DNA of 64,000 bases from Vibrio hangzhouensis (GTDB lineage: Bacteria > Pseudomonadota > Gammaproteobacteria > Enterobacterales > Vibrionaceae). The DNA lies in assembly GCF_900107935.1 (NCBI RefSeq), contig NZ_FNVG01000011.1:62001-126000 (forward strand). Direction: 5' to 3'. Below the pieces are notes generated by a model that did not search any database, was not told the origin of the DNA, and worked only from the letters and a program-made list of their open reading frames with translations. A program made the translations under genes and the position numbers. Numbering within the stretch: the stretch's first letter is position 1; every line of letters starts with the position of its first letter. Of this stretch, positions 17,801 through 26,486 are shown piece by piece.

Positions 17801-18781
17801 TTATGGGTTATCAGCAGGAAAGCTCACTCCGGTCTGCTCACGAACTAGGGTAATAATACGGGCTATCTCTAAAGATCGTTGAGTGGCATGTGGGTCCATC
17901 CTGTCGTTGGCTATCATTTGAGCAAACGCCTCTGCCTCGTACATCATGCTATTTTCTCCCTGCGCTACACGACAGTGAATATGCTCGCCACTGCGTAACT
18001 GCTTATCAAAGCCCAGACATTCCGAGAAATCGGGCAACAACAGGCTCGCCTCTTCCCCCTGGACTTCGCTAGTTGAATAGCTGTTGCTGACTTTGGAATG
18101 ACTCAAGGTGACATCAAAATCAGGATAATTCAGCAACACACTGCCGTGAGCATCGACGCCCGACTCGAGAAGATGTGCCGAAGCCTGCACGCGGGACGGT
18201 GCCCCAAATAACTCGACGGCAGCTGCCACTGAATAGAATCCTATATCCATAATGGAGCCATTTGAGAACGCTGGATTAAAAGTGTTCGGATTCTCGCCAT
18301 CAAGATATTTCTGATAACGGGAGGAATACTGGCAATAGGTAAGATGAGCCTTATGCAATTTTCCAATGTTCGCCAACGCTTTTTTTGCCTCAATAAAGTT
18401 GGGCAAGTAGGCCGTCTTAAACGCTTCCATGAGAATCACGTTTTGTTCTTGCGCCACAGCAAACATGGAGGTGGCCTCTTTCAGATTAGAAGCCATCGGT
18501 TTTTCACAGATCACATGCTTTCCAGCTCGCATAAGTTGAATGGCTTGTTCGCAATGAAGGCTATTGGGTGACGCGATATAAACCGCATCGATGGACTCGC
18601 AATTCCCGAGACTTTCCAGAGTGTCAAAAAACAGCGTCGCTCCCAAAGGTCCGCCAAACTGCTGGGCTTTCTCCAACCCTCTAGAATACACACCTCGAAT
18701 CACAAACCGCTCTGTTTCCAATGCAGCACGAGCAAATTTTTCACTAATCCAATTGGTTCCGATTATTGCTAGATTGATCAT
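17801..18781 (-). CDS. Gfo/Idh/MocA-family oxidoreductase
   Basis: An NAD(P)-dependent oxidoreductase of 326 residues. The N-terminal Rossmann domain begins INLAIIGTNWISEKFARA, and the family EKP motif is present in HVICEKPMASNL near residue 95, providing the catalytic lysine. Residues 120-320 form the GFO/IDH C-terminal domain. The glycine motif reads GTNWIS rather than GxGxxG, as in the YgjR/MviM-like branch. Substrate is probably a sugar or inositol derivative but cannot be assigned. Confidence 0.85.
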   Translation of the reverse strand: MINLAIIGTNWISEKFARAALETERFVIRGVYSRGLEKAQQFGGPLGATLFFDTLESLGNCESIDAVYIASPNSLHCEQAIQLMRAGKHVICEKPMASNLKEATSMFAVAQEQNVILMEAFKTAYLPNFIEAKKALANIGKLHKAHLTYCQYSSRYQKYLDGENPNTFNPAFSNGSIMDIGFYSVAAAVELFGAPSRVQASAHLLESGVDAHGSVLLNYPDFDVTLSHSKVSNSYSTSEVQGEEASLLLPDFSECLGFDKQLRSGEHIHCRVAQGENSMMYEAEAFAQMIANDRMDPHATQRSLEIARIITLVREQTGVSFPADNP

Positions 18782-18873
18782 TCCCTATCCTTGTCGTTAC
18801 TTCATATTGAAAGGGGATTATTATAAAGAACCACTTTGTGATCCTATAGTGGGAACGAAAGCCAACGCTGACT

Positions 18874-20376
18874 TCAATGGTTTTCTTGCTCAACGGGCTC
18901 TCTGTTGAGCTTAAAGTAATGAATAAACTGCCGAAGTTCAATAGCCGCCCTTAGTAAACTGTATCCACAAATCACTAATGTGTGCCATGTGGTCCAAATT
19001 GATGTGAAACCACTTATGGCACTTTGTATTAGTAGGAAACACAGTAACAACATGGCGTTTAACAAATGGTTGGGGCAGAATTTACGAGATCCACCACACC
19101 GATAAACGATATAGGGAATCCACTTGCTCAATGCGTGACTGACACAAAACAGCACACCCACAACACTCGTTGTAAAAATAAACAAATAGCCCGCACTTCG
19201 AGCCAACTGGAGGATTAGCATAGGCACTATTCTTCCAACCTCAGGTAGGCGATTGAACCAAGCAAACACAACACGTACCCCGAGTAAGAATGCCATGAAG
19301 ACGAGCCAAACTTCGATGAAAAGAACATCTGGGCCATATGCCTGATTAAGATCCTGGGTTTGAGTCGCCAAAATTGAAGCAGGGAGAGCAAATATCCCAG
19401 CACATACCCATGCCACATAAGGAACATAATTCTGCCCAAGTTCTCTGTATGCCTGAGACACCTTCGGTTTAGCCTCGTAGATGAGACCCAGTCGGTCATT
19501 CTCATGATAACCAATTTCGTATGCGGTAAAATAACTCAACACAAACAGTAGCAAACTTGCTGCACTCGCCCATGGGGTGGAACTGGCTAAACTAAAGGTT
19601 AACAGTAATAGAAAGTAGTCATGCCCTAAGATAACTCGGGTAAAGTAGTTTTCATCGGGACGCTTCACCTTCTTGAGGTAAACAAAAGGCAGCATGGGTT
19701 TCAACCCAATCTGACGAGAACTGACTTTCGAACATCCCATTTGAACTGAGTAACGTGTCATTTCAAATATGTCACTATCTGTGTGGCGACAACCAATGAA
19801 CAGCCCTCTTCGCACCGCTTCCAAACCGAGCAGCCTAACCACAGCCACACCTTTTCCATCTTTTCTCAAGCGACTAGCTATATTTAAATCACCTGCCACG
19901 ACCAGTGGCCATGCGATGTTTAACGATTTCAACATAGGCTCGATGACAAATCGAAAACCAGAGCTAACAATTACGACTGGCTGATTGGACCGTTCTAAGG
20001 TCTGACGCAATTCACCGTTAAGGTGTTTGGCTGCTTGTATAGTAGTGACATTCCTCCACTGAAAAATGGACCAGGGCGCCACTATTACAACGACTAATAC
20101 TCTTAGCCAATCTTGACTTTGAGTACGACCATTCTGAGCCGATCCAAAAGACGAAATGAGCAGCTCCAATAGCTGCAACCAAAAACTAACCCACATCGAA
20201 GGTTTAACGTTCGACAAAAATGCCTCTGTTGAATTTCTTAGCCAAAGAGAATCGTCAAAAGCTACGACTACAGGATCATGTTCGCTTAAGTGCCCTAGGT
20301 AGGTACCTAACTCTACTTCATACATACAACGGTCCGCATTCGCCTTCTCTTTCACTTCAGGCACTGCGCTTTCCAT
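18874..20376 (-). CDS. membrane protein with degenerate HAD-like domain and UbiA-like C-terminus
   Basis: A 500-residue protein; the start at 20376 follows a perfect AAGGAGG with 6-nt spacing. Residues ~35-260 resemble a HAD phosphatase: VVVAFDDSL (motif I), VVIVSSGF (motif II), a lysine in SRLRKDGKG, and FIGCRHTDSDIFEM (motif IV). The motif I nucleophile position is Ala39, not Asp, so it may be inactive. The remainder has about seven to eight membrane segments and contains AYEIGYHENDRLGLIYEAKPK, reminiscent of the UbiA prenyltransferase ND...D region. Function is unknown. It lies 92 nt upstream of the oxidoreductase, same strand. Confidence 0.5.
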   Translation of the reverse strand: MESAVPEVKEKANADRCMYEVELGTYLGHLSEHDPVVVAFDDSLWLRNSTEAFLSNVKPSMWVSFWLQLLELLISSFGSAQNGRTQSQDWLRVLVVVIVAPWSIFQWRNVTTIQAAKHLNGELRQTLERSNQPVVIVSSGFRFVIEPMLKSLNIAWPLVVAGDLNIASRLRKDGKGVAVVRLLGLEAVRRGLFIGCRHTDSDIFEMTRYSVQMGCSKVSSRQIGLKPMLPFVYLKKVKRPDENYFTRVILGHDYFLLLLTFSLASSTPWASAASLLLFVLSYFTAYEIGYHENDRLGLIYEAKPKVSQAYRELGQNYVPYVAWVCAGIFALPASILATQTQDLNQAYGPDVLFIEVWLVFMAFLLGVRVVFAWFNRLPEVGRIVPMLILQLARSAGYLFIFTTSVVGVLFCVSHALSKWIPYIVYRCGGSRKFCPNHLLNAMLLLCFLLIQSAISGFTSIWTTWHTLVICGYSLLRAAIELRQFIHYFKLNREPVEQENH

Positions 20377-21037
20377 CGCTTCCCTCCTTAAGTAAGTTTT
20401 CCAATTACTTAGAAGCAATCATCAGGGTTCAACCAACCTTTCTCAAAAATATACTGTGCAGTATCGGCTTCGTAATCTCGTTCACCCTTACTATTTTCAT
20501 CCAATATTTTATATAGTTAACCTGAAAATCTTATTATAAGCCAAATGTTTCATACCAAAAAGCCATTCTATGTGTTGTAGCAAAACTAAGACACAAATAA
20601 TAAAACGGATAACTACAACCCGCCCTACACTTTTTATTCCTGTAATTGGTCTACATTTAATAGCTACGCGAGTCCTAATTCAGCAGTGGCTTAATGTTAG
20701 GATAACTTCGATAGGTTGCAAGTATAAGATGGTGTCTGGGAGCCATAACCTAAGGGCGGTAGCGTGCCCTAGGCTTTATCACAGCGATAAGAACCCACAA
20801 TAGAAATCGAAGAAATTACTTAACTTATGGATGAGATATAGTATTCACTTCGCCGTAGTTTGATTGCAGATATATATAATAATCTTTTATATCAGCATGT
20901 TAAAACATACGTAATGAAACGCGAATATTTCATTATTAAATCCATAATAAACCTTAGTGCTAAATAATATAACGATAATATGCACTTTAGGTTGACACTA
21001 ATATGTGTTGGTTAAGGCCTTAGGTAGAGCTAGTCCC
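20377..21037. other. exopolysaccharide operon promoter and long leader
   Basis: A 661-nt AT-rich region without a supported gene. It contains a possible -10 TATAAG (20723-20728), the JUMPstart/ops element (20730-20779) and then about 260 nt of untranslated leader before the first exopolysaccharide gene. A short inverted repeat TTATC/GATAA follows the ops element. Confidence 0.6.
20730..20779 (+). promoter_or_regulatory. JUMPstart with ops element (RfaH recruitment)
   Basis: The ops core GGCGGTAGCGTG is at 20755-20766 and is preceded by CTGGGAGCCATAACC, matching JUMPstart order. In enterobacteria, paused RNA polymerase at ops recruits RfaH, which suppresses Rho termination in long polysaccharide operons. 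Here the ops is also bracketed by an imperfect inverted repeat, CCTAAGGGC and GCCCTAGG. It sits upstream of the whole polysaccharide cluster. Confidence 0.88.
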
Positions 21038-22438
21038 ATGAAAATTAGGAAAATAAAAACAGGCACGACCGAATTTGCTATTTTATACCGAATCATTGAT
21101 GCAATAATTATAGCATTCATTCTATACATTAGTGCCAAAGTTTATTTGGGCAGCATGTCGACAATGCATATGGTCGTCGCATTTTATGCATGTATGCTAT
21201 TTTTGCTTGTTGGTGAGGCCATGGACTTGTATCTGTCGTGGCGAACCTCTCCCTTTTTAACTCAACTCAAAGTTGCCGTGGTCAGTTGGGTGGTCGTGGC
21301 CTTGGTGTTGTTGACCACCGCCTATTTCTCAAAAACCGGTGAACAGTTTTCTCGAGTCGTTACAGGTGTCTGGTTTGTAGTCACTCCGGTATGTTTATGT
21401 CTCTGGCGCGTTTTCCTTTTGCTGGTCAAAAAGAAGTGTATCGAGTTAGGCTTGAGCAGGCAGCCCGCTATTATCATTGGCGTAACCGAATCTGGACTGA
21501 GGCTAGCTGACCAAATCCATGAGTTTCAGCACTTGGGTATCGATCTCGTCGGCTTCTATGACGATAGAGAACCTGAACGACTGGACTTGCAAAATGGCAG
21601 TGTGCCGCTGCTGGGAAAGGTAGAACAAGGGTTAGAGTTGGCTCGTCAAGGCAAAGTCCATCACGTTTACATTGCGATGCCGCTGCGCGCTGATAATCGA
21701 ATAGTTGGCTACTTAAAACAGTTCTCAGATACGACTGCGAACACCTATGTTCTGCCCGATTTTTTTATCTTTAACCTGATCCAATCTCGACTAGACTCTG
21801 TAGGCGATGTCCCCACACTCAGTGTGTACGACACACCATTTTATGGTGTCACCACTATTATCAAAAGGCTTCAAGACATTGTTTTATCGATAATTATTTT
21901 ATTAATGATCAGCCCAATAATGATTGCGGTCGCCATTGGCGTCAAACTCTCTTCGCCCGGCCCCATCATCTTCAAACAGAACCGGTACGGACTCGACGGA
22001 CGCAGGATCTCTGTGTGGAAATTTCGCTCTATGCGCACTTTAGAAGACGGAGCGGTTGTTAAGCAGGCCATTAAGAACGATCCAAGGGTCACACCATTTG
22101 GCGCTTTCATTCGTCGAACATCACTCGATGAGCTGCCACAGTTTTTCAACGTATTACAAGGCAGTATGTCGATCGTCGGGCCACGTCCCCATGCGGTGGT
22201 CCATAACGAAGAGTACCGTGCAATTGTCGAATGTTACATGCTGCGACATAAAGTGAAGCCGGGCATTACTGGTCTTGCACAAATCAGCGGCTGTCGTGGA
22301 GAAACCGATACTATCGATAAAATGAAGAAACGAATTGAGTTTGACCTAAAATATATTGAGTCATGGTCTACTTGGCTCGACATGAAGATCATTTTTTTAA
22401 CTATATTTAAAGTACTTACTGACAAGGAAGCTTATTGA
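21038..22438 (+). CDS. undecaprenyl-phosphate hexose-1-phosphate transferase (WcaJ/CpsA type)
   Basis: This initiating enzyme moves glucose-1-phosphate (or galactose) onto undecaprenyl phosphate at the inner membrane. Layout: about four to five N-terminal membrane segments, a CoA-binding-like Rossmann region (PAIIIGVTESGLRLADQI), a further hydrophobic helix near residue 285, then the bacterial sugar transferase domain with KRLQDIVLS, FKQNRYGLDGRRISVWKFRSM, RRTSLDELPQFFNVLQG and KPGITGLAQISGCRGET. From the ATG at 21038 it is 466 residues, close to WcaJ; a GTG at 21005 would add 11. First gene after the ops leader. Confidence 0.93.
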   Translation: MKIRKIKTGTTEFAILYRIIDAIIIAFILYISAKVYLGSMSTMHMVVAFYACMLFLLVGEAMDLYLSWRTSPFLTQLKVAVVSWVVVALVLLTTAYFSKTGEQFSRVVTGVWFVVTPVCLCLWRVFLLLVKKKCIELGLSRQPAIIIGVTESGLRLADQIHEFQHLGIDLVGFYDDREPERLDLQNGSVPLLGKVEQGLELARQGKVHHVYIAMPLRADNRIVGYLKQFSDTTANTYVLPDFFIFNLIQSRLDSVGDVPTLSVYDTPFYGVTTIIKRLQDIVLSIIILLMISPIMIAVAIGVKLSSPGPIIFKQNRYGLDGRRISVWKFRSMRTLEDGAVVKQAIKNDPRVTPFGAFIRRTSLDELPQFFNVLQGSMSIVGPRPHAVVHNEEYRAIVECYMLRHKVKPGITGLAQISGCRGETDTIDKMKKRIEFDLKYIESWSTWLDMKIIFLTIFKVLTDKEAY

Positions 22439-22440
22439 AT

Positions 22441-23676
22441 ATGAAAAGGAATTTCTCACATACTGGATGTATCGTGCTGTGTACTTTGACATATTTGCCA
22501 ATGGTGTATGCAGAAGGCGACCAGGGGTACAGAACAGAATCAGGGCTAACAATTATACCGATATTTGATACCAAGCTAGAATACAATGACAACATTGGCC
22601 GGTATTCAGAGGAGATCCCCCCTGAAAGCTCATACTTACTCGATGTCAGTCCTGGCATTCTTCTGAAGTCCGATCGTGGGGGTAACCTTTACAGCGTGGG
22701 TTATCAACTCTCTTCCGGTACGTATTTCGACAGCCCAGACGATAATTATCTTGATCATAACTTCTACACAAAAAACTTTGTCCGATACAACATTCGACAT
22801 GGAATGGGATTTGACTATCAATATAAGCGCGATCATCAGGAGCGAGGAACCGGTATATTCGCAGGTGATGAATTTTCAACAAGAGCGTTAAATCCTGTTG
22901 AGTATCAACAGCATAACCTAGATCTCAAGTACATCTACGGCGCTGACGGCGCTAGAGGTAGAATTGAGGCCAAAGCCAACTATACCGACAGAGAATACCT
23001 TAATTACCGGTTCCTGACGGGCACAGACGAGCCCTTCAGTACGAGTTATAAGGATTACAGCCAGGTAGGAGGAGGACTCGCCTTTTACTATCGTCGCAAT
23101 GACACTACCTCGTTATTTGCAGAACTCGATGCCAATGACAGACATTACGAGCGCGAATTTAATGGCCGCATTCAGGATAGCCTCAACCTATTTTACTTTA
23201 TAGGTGGTGCATGGGAGATAACAGGGGTAACAACGGGAACAATTCGCTTAGGTTTGCAAGATAAAGATTACAAAGATCCTAACAGCGAAGACTTTCAAGG
23301 TTTTAGTTGGAACGTAAAACTGAACTGGAAGCCTGTCGAGTACTCCAGCATAAACTTTAGTGGTGGACAAAGAGCAAGAGATCCAGACCAAGGCGTCAAC
23401 TCTCAATACATACAATCTACCCTGCTCAACGCCGATTGGAAACATTACTGGCAGTACAATATTTTCTCGATGATCACGCTTGCTTCCATACGCGATGTCT
23501 ATTCCGCCTCGGACAGAGAAGATGACAAAGTCAGGGCCTCAATCGGTGTCGGTTATCGCATCCGCAGAGATTTTGAAGCATTGCTAAGATGGCAATACGA
23601 GGAAAAAGACTCCAATGTCCCCAATAAAAGCTATACGCAAAACGCTTATGGGTTAGCGGCAACCTATCGGTTTTAG
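22441..23676 (+). CDS. outer-membrane beta-barrel protein of the polysaccharide operon
   Basis: A 411-residue protein with a signal peptide cleaved near residue 24 (MVYA-EG). The mature part alternates polar and aromatic residues, is rich in Tyr/Asn/Asp, and ends in TYRF, the C-terminal Phe signal for Bam-mediated insertion, so an outer-membrane barrel is predicted. It lies between the priming transferase and a short OPX gene. CpsB-type proteins occur at this place in Vibrio cps loci. It could be the outer-membrane channel (Wzp role) that a short OPX protein lacks. This role is inferred. Confidence 0.75.
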   Translation: MKRNFSHTGCIVLCTLTYLPMVYAEGDQGYRTESGLTIIPIFDTKLEYNDNIGRYSEEIPPESSYLLDVSPGILLKSDRGGNLYSVGYQLSSGTYFDSPDDNYLDHNFYTKNFVRYNIRHGMGFDYQYKRDHQERGTGIFAGDEFSTRALNPVEYQQHNLDLKYIYGADGARGRIEAKANYTDREYLNYRFLTGTDEPFSTSYKDYSQVGGGLAFYYRRNDTTSLFAELDANDRHYEREFNGRIQDSLNLFYFIGGAWEITGVTTGTIRLGLQDKDYKDPNSEDFQGFSWNVKLNWKPVEYSSINFSGGQRARDPDQGVNSQYIQSTLLNADWKHYWQYNIFSMITLASIRDVYSASDREDDKVRASIGVGYRIRRDFEALLRWQYEEKDSNVPNKSYTQNAYGLAATYRF

Positions 23677-23703
23677 GGCCCTATAAGTACCAAGGAGCAT
23701 AAC

Positions 23704-24237
23704 ATGTTGATGAAGCTTATTTTACTGCACATCATGGCACTCAGCGTCATGCCAATGGCGTATGCCAATTCATTGGACACGACCTACAAATTGGGCGCAG
23801 GTGATAGAGTACAAATTTCTGTCTACGGAGAAGCCGAGCTCTCTATCAATGATTTGTATATCAGTACCAGTGGTCGATTCGACTATCCCTACCTTGGACA
23901 ATTAACTGCCCTCAATAAAACACCCGAACAATTAAGAAAAGAGATAACCAAAGGCCTGGAACAAGGTTACTTGATCGACCCTAAAGTGCGTGTGTCAGTG
24001 ATTGGCTTTCGAAGTTTCTACGTCAATGGCGAAGTCAAAAAGCCTGGAGGCTACGAGTATCAGCCAGGACTCACCGTAGACAAAGCAATAGCGCTGGCAG
24101 GAGGATTTACCGACCGTGCTGCCCGAAATAAGGTTTACGTAACTAAAGCAGGTAATGGGGATACCAAAGTAAAAGTCAGATTAAGTACGAAAATTTCCCC
24201 CGGAGATATCTTGGTCATAGAGGAAAGCTTTTTTTAG
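23704..24237 (+). CDS. short Wza-like polysaccharide export protein (OPX)
   Basis: A 177-residue periplasmic protein with a signal peptide to about residue 21 (no lipobox). Residues 25-100 are a Poly_export domain (YKLGAGDRVQISVYGEAELS), and residues 105-170 a single SLBB domain (FYVNGEVKKPGGYEYQPGLTVDKAIALAGGFT). E. coli Wza is about 380 residues with more SLBB domains and a C-terminal helix that spans the outer membrane. That part is absent here, so the protein cannot form the outer pore alone. SD AAGGAG 7 nt upstream. It is upstream of the Wzc gene. Confidence 0.92.
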   Translation: MLMKLILLHIMALSVMPMAYANSLDTTYKLGAGDRVQISVYGEAELSINDLYISTSGRFDYPYLGQLTALNKTPEQLRKEITKGLEQGYLIDPKVRVSVIGFRSFYVNGEVKKPGGYEYQPGLTVDKAIALAGGFTDRAARNKVYVTKAGNGDTKVKVRLSTKISPGDILVIEESFF

Positions 24238-24275
24238 GCTAATTTCGCATACTAACGACTCGCCGAGGAAGACAA

Positions 24276-26486
24276 ATGACAGGAACCATACATGCGCCTC
24301 AAGGCCAGGAAGAGCGGTTAGCGGTGGGACATTATCTGTCCGTTATTCGTACACGCCTCCTCCCCATTTCCATCTTTACAATATTGTGCACCTTACTGAC
24401 ATTGCTCATCGTACTGTCACAAACACCTATTTATCGTGCCACCGCCACGCTCTTAATAGAATCAAACCAAAAATCTGCGGTTTCTATTGAAGAAGTTGTT
24501 GGTATTGACACGACGGCGAAAGAGTACTTTCAAACTCAGTTTGAAATTATCAAATCCAATCGCGTTGCCCAGCGAGTCATAGACAAAATGGATCTGATCA
24601 ATCACCCTGAGTTCAACTCTACTCTTGTTGAACCTACGGGTTATAGCGCAAAAATTGCCGAACAATTCAACTCCTTACTTGGAAAAATTTCCTTCTTTAA
24701 TCAATATCTTGAGGAGCCGGGAATAGTTGAAGCCAGCCTTTCTGATGAAGTGACAAAAACGAAAGTTCTAGAGGAGTTCAAATCTAGAATGTCGATTATT
24801 TCTGTCTCCAAAACTCAATTGGTGAAGATTTCTTTTGAATCCAAGGATGCTGTCCTTTCCGCAACCATTGCCAATGAGATTGGCAATGCATTCATCGAAA
24901 ATAGCCTTGAATCTAAAATCGTCGCGACAGAGTTGGCAACAAACTGGATAAACTCGCGTCTATTGGAACTAAAGCAAAAACTTCAGCAATCTGAACAGGC
25001 TTTATTGGCATTTTTGGAAGAGCAAAAACTGATTGATGATAGAGGAATTGATGCACTCACAAGTACTGAGCTTGCAAACTTAACAGAACGCCTTTCCTCG
25101 GCGACAGAAAGGCGGATCGCTTCACAATCCCTCTATTCTGCGCTACGAGGAAAGAATGCCGATTTGGCTAGTATTTCCAGTTTGTCCCAGATATCCAACC
25201 ATCCACAGGTCACCAATATCCGTTTAGCTGAAATTGAAGCAGAAAAACGGGTAAGCGAACTTTCCAAGCGTTACGGGCCAAAACACGACAAAATGATTCA
25301 GGCCAAAGCTCAGCTCGCCTCCGTTCAGCAACGGGCAGAAAAAGTGGTAACGAAACTGATCTCCGGGATTCAACAAGAACTTTATAGAGCGCAGCGTCAA
25401 GAAGAGTTATTACGCCAGGAGTTAGCGTCCAAGAAAGATGAGTTTCAGGAGTTAGGTATCGTCAAACGAGAGTACGATGCACTCAAACGTGAAGTGGACA
25501 GCAATGCTAAGCTTTATGACCTTTTCCTGACCCGACAAAAAGAAACGTCTGCCACGAGCGATTTCACTACCGCCAATGCTCGATTTACCGACTCTGCGCT
25601 AATCCCGTTAGAGCCAGCAAAGCCACAAAAAAAACGCATTGTAATGATTTCCTTTGTAGCAAGCCTGTTCAGTGCCATTCTCGCTGCACTGCTACTTGAC
25701 TCCCTGAGAAATACAATAAGTGACAGCAGTGATTTTGAAGAGAAAATTGGATTGGTTCCACTCGCATCACTGCCAAAAGTCAAAGGGATACGTGGGTCAA
25801 ATCCGCTTTTCAAACTAGATAAGGCAAACGCAAAGTTGGCACGGCTTTACCTTGAGAAAATTGACTCATTAAGAACCACGTTGCTACTCAACCAAGGTCA
25901 AGATAAGTACGCCAAAGTTATCAATGTGACTTCCTCTCTTCCCAATGAGGGCAAAACCTCTGTCGCAATGCAGCTGGCTCGCTCTTTTTCAAAACTAGAA
26001 AAAGTACTATTGATAGACACCGATTTGCGAAGACCCACGGTATACCTTGAACTTAATTTGCCCCGCTCACAGGCGGGTATTACCAACTTCGTCCATAGTG
26101 GTATCAGCTTTGAGGAATGCATTGCTAGTCCAGCGACGGCTGACTTTGATGTCGCCCTGTCTGGGATCGCGACGTCGTCTCCGCATGAGACGTTGAGTCA
26201 CAAGAAGTTCCATCAGTTCATCGATACTGCATTAGAGAAATATGACCGCGTGATTATTGATACACCGCCTTCTCTGCTTGTGAGTGACTGCCTGATTGTA
26301 GGCAAATTAGTCGGACATATGGTACTTGTGGTAAAAGCGCACAGCACCAAGCTTTCCACCGCACGAACAGCCATTGACCAACTACACCGACACAATATTG
26401 CACTAGATGGTGTCGTCCTCAACAGTGTATCTACTTCGTTAAGCAGCGTTCACGAAAAGTATCACTACTCCTATTATCATGAATAG
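24276..26486 (+). CDS. wzc: Wzc-type chain-length regulator and tyrosine autokinase
   Basis: A 736-residue inner-membrane PCP-2a protein. The N-terminal Wzz domain is flanked by membrane segments (about residues 30-55 and 460-480) with a long periplasmic coiled-coil region between. The cytoplasmic BY-kinase has Walker A SSLPNEGKTS (~residue 551), Walker A' VLLIDTDLRRP (~577) and Walker B RVIIDTPPS (~657). It ends in a tyrosine cluster, EKYHYSYYHE, the autophosphorylation tail. It controls polymer length and export with the OPX protein; the Wzb phosphatase at 41147 is its likely partner. Confidence 0.95.
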   Translation: MTGTIHAPQGQEERLAVGHYLSVIRTRLLPISIFTILCTLLTLLIVLSQTPIYRATATLLIESNQKSAVSIEEVVGIDTTAKEYFQTQFEIIKSNRVAQRVIDKMDLINHPEFNSTLVEPTGYSAKIAEQFNSLLGKISFFNQYLEEPGIVEASLSDEVTKTKVLEEFKSRMSIISVSKTQLVKISFESKDAVLSATIANEIGNAFIENSLESKIVATELATNWINSRLLELKQKLQQSEQALLAFLEEQKLIDDRGIDALTSTELANLTERLSSATERRIASQSLYSALRGKNADLASISSLSQISNHPQVTNIRLAEIEAEKRVSELSKRYGPKHDKMIQAKAQLASVQQRAEKVVTKLISGIQQELYRAQRQEELLRQELASKKDEFQELGIVKREYDALKREVDSNAKLYDLFLTRQKETSATSDFTTANARFTDSALIPLEPAKPQKKRIVMISFVASLFSAILAALLLDSLRNTISDSSDFEEKIGLVPLASLPKVKGIRGSNPLFKLDKANAKLARLYLEKIDSLRTTLLLNQGQDKYAKVINVTSSLPNEGKTSVAMQLARSFSKLEKVLLIDTDLRRPTVYLELNLPRSQAGITNFVHSGISFEECIASPATADFDVALSGIATSSPHETLSHKKFHQFIDTALEKYDRVIIDTPPSLLVSDCLIVGKLVGHMVLVVKAHSTKLSTARTAIDQLHRHNIALDGVVLNSVSTSLSSVHEKYHYSYYHE

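Noticed and set aside
20570..20803. 77-residue plus-strand ORF upstream of the polysaccharide operon
   Set aside because: It overlaps the JUMPstart/ops element and has no ribosome-binding site or recognisable domain.
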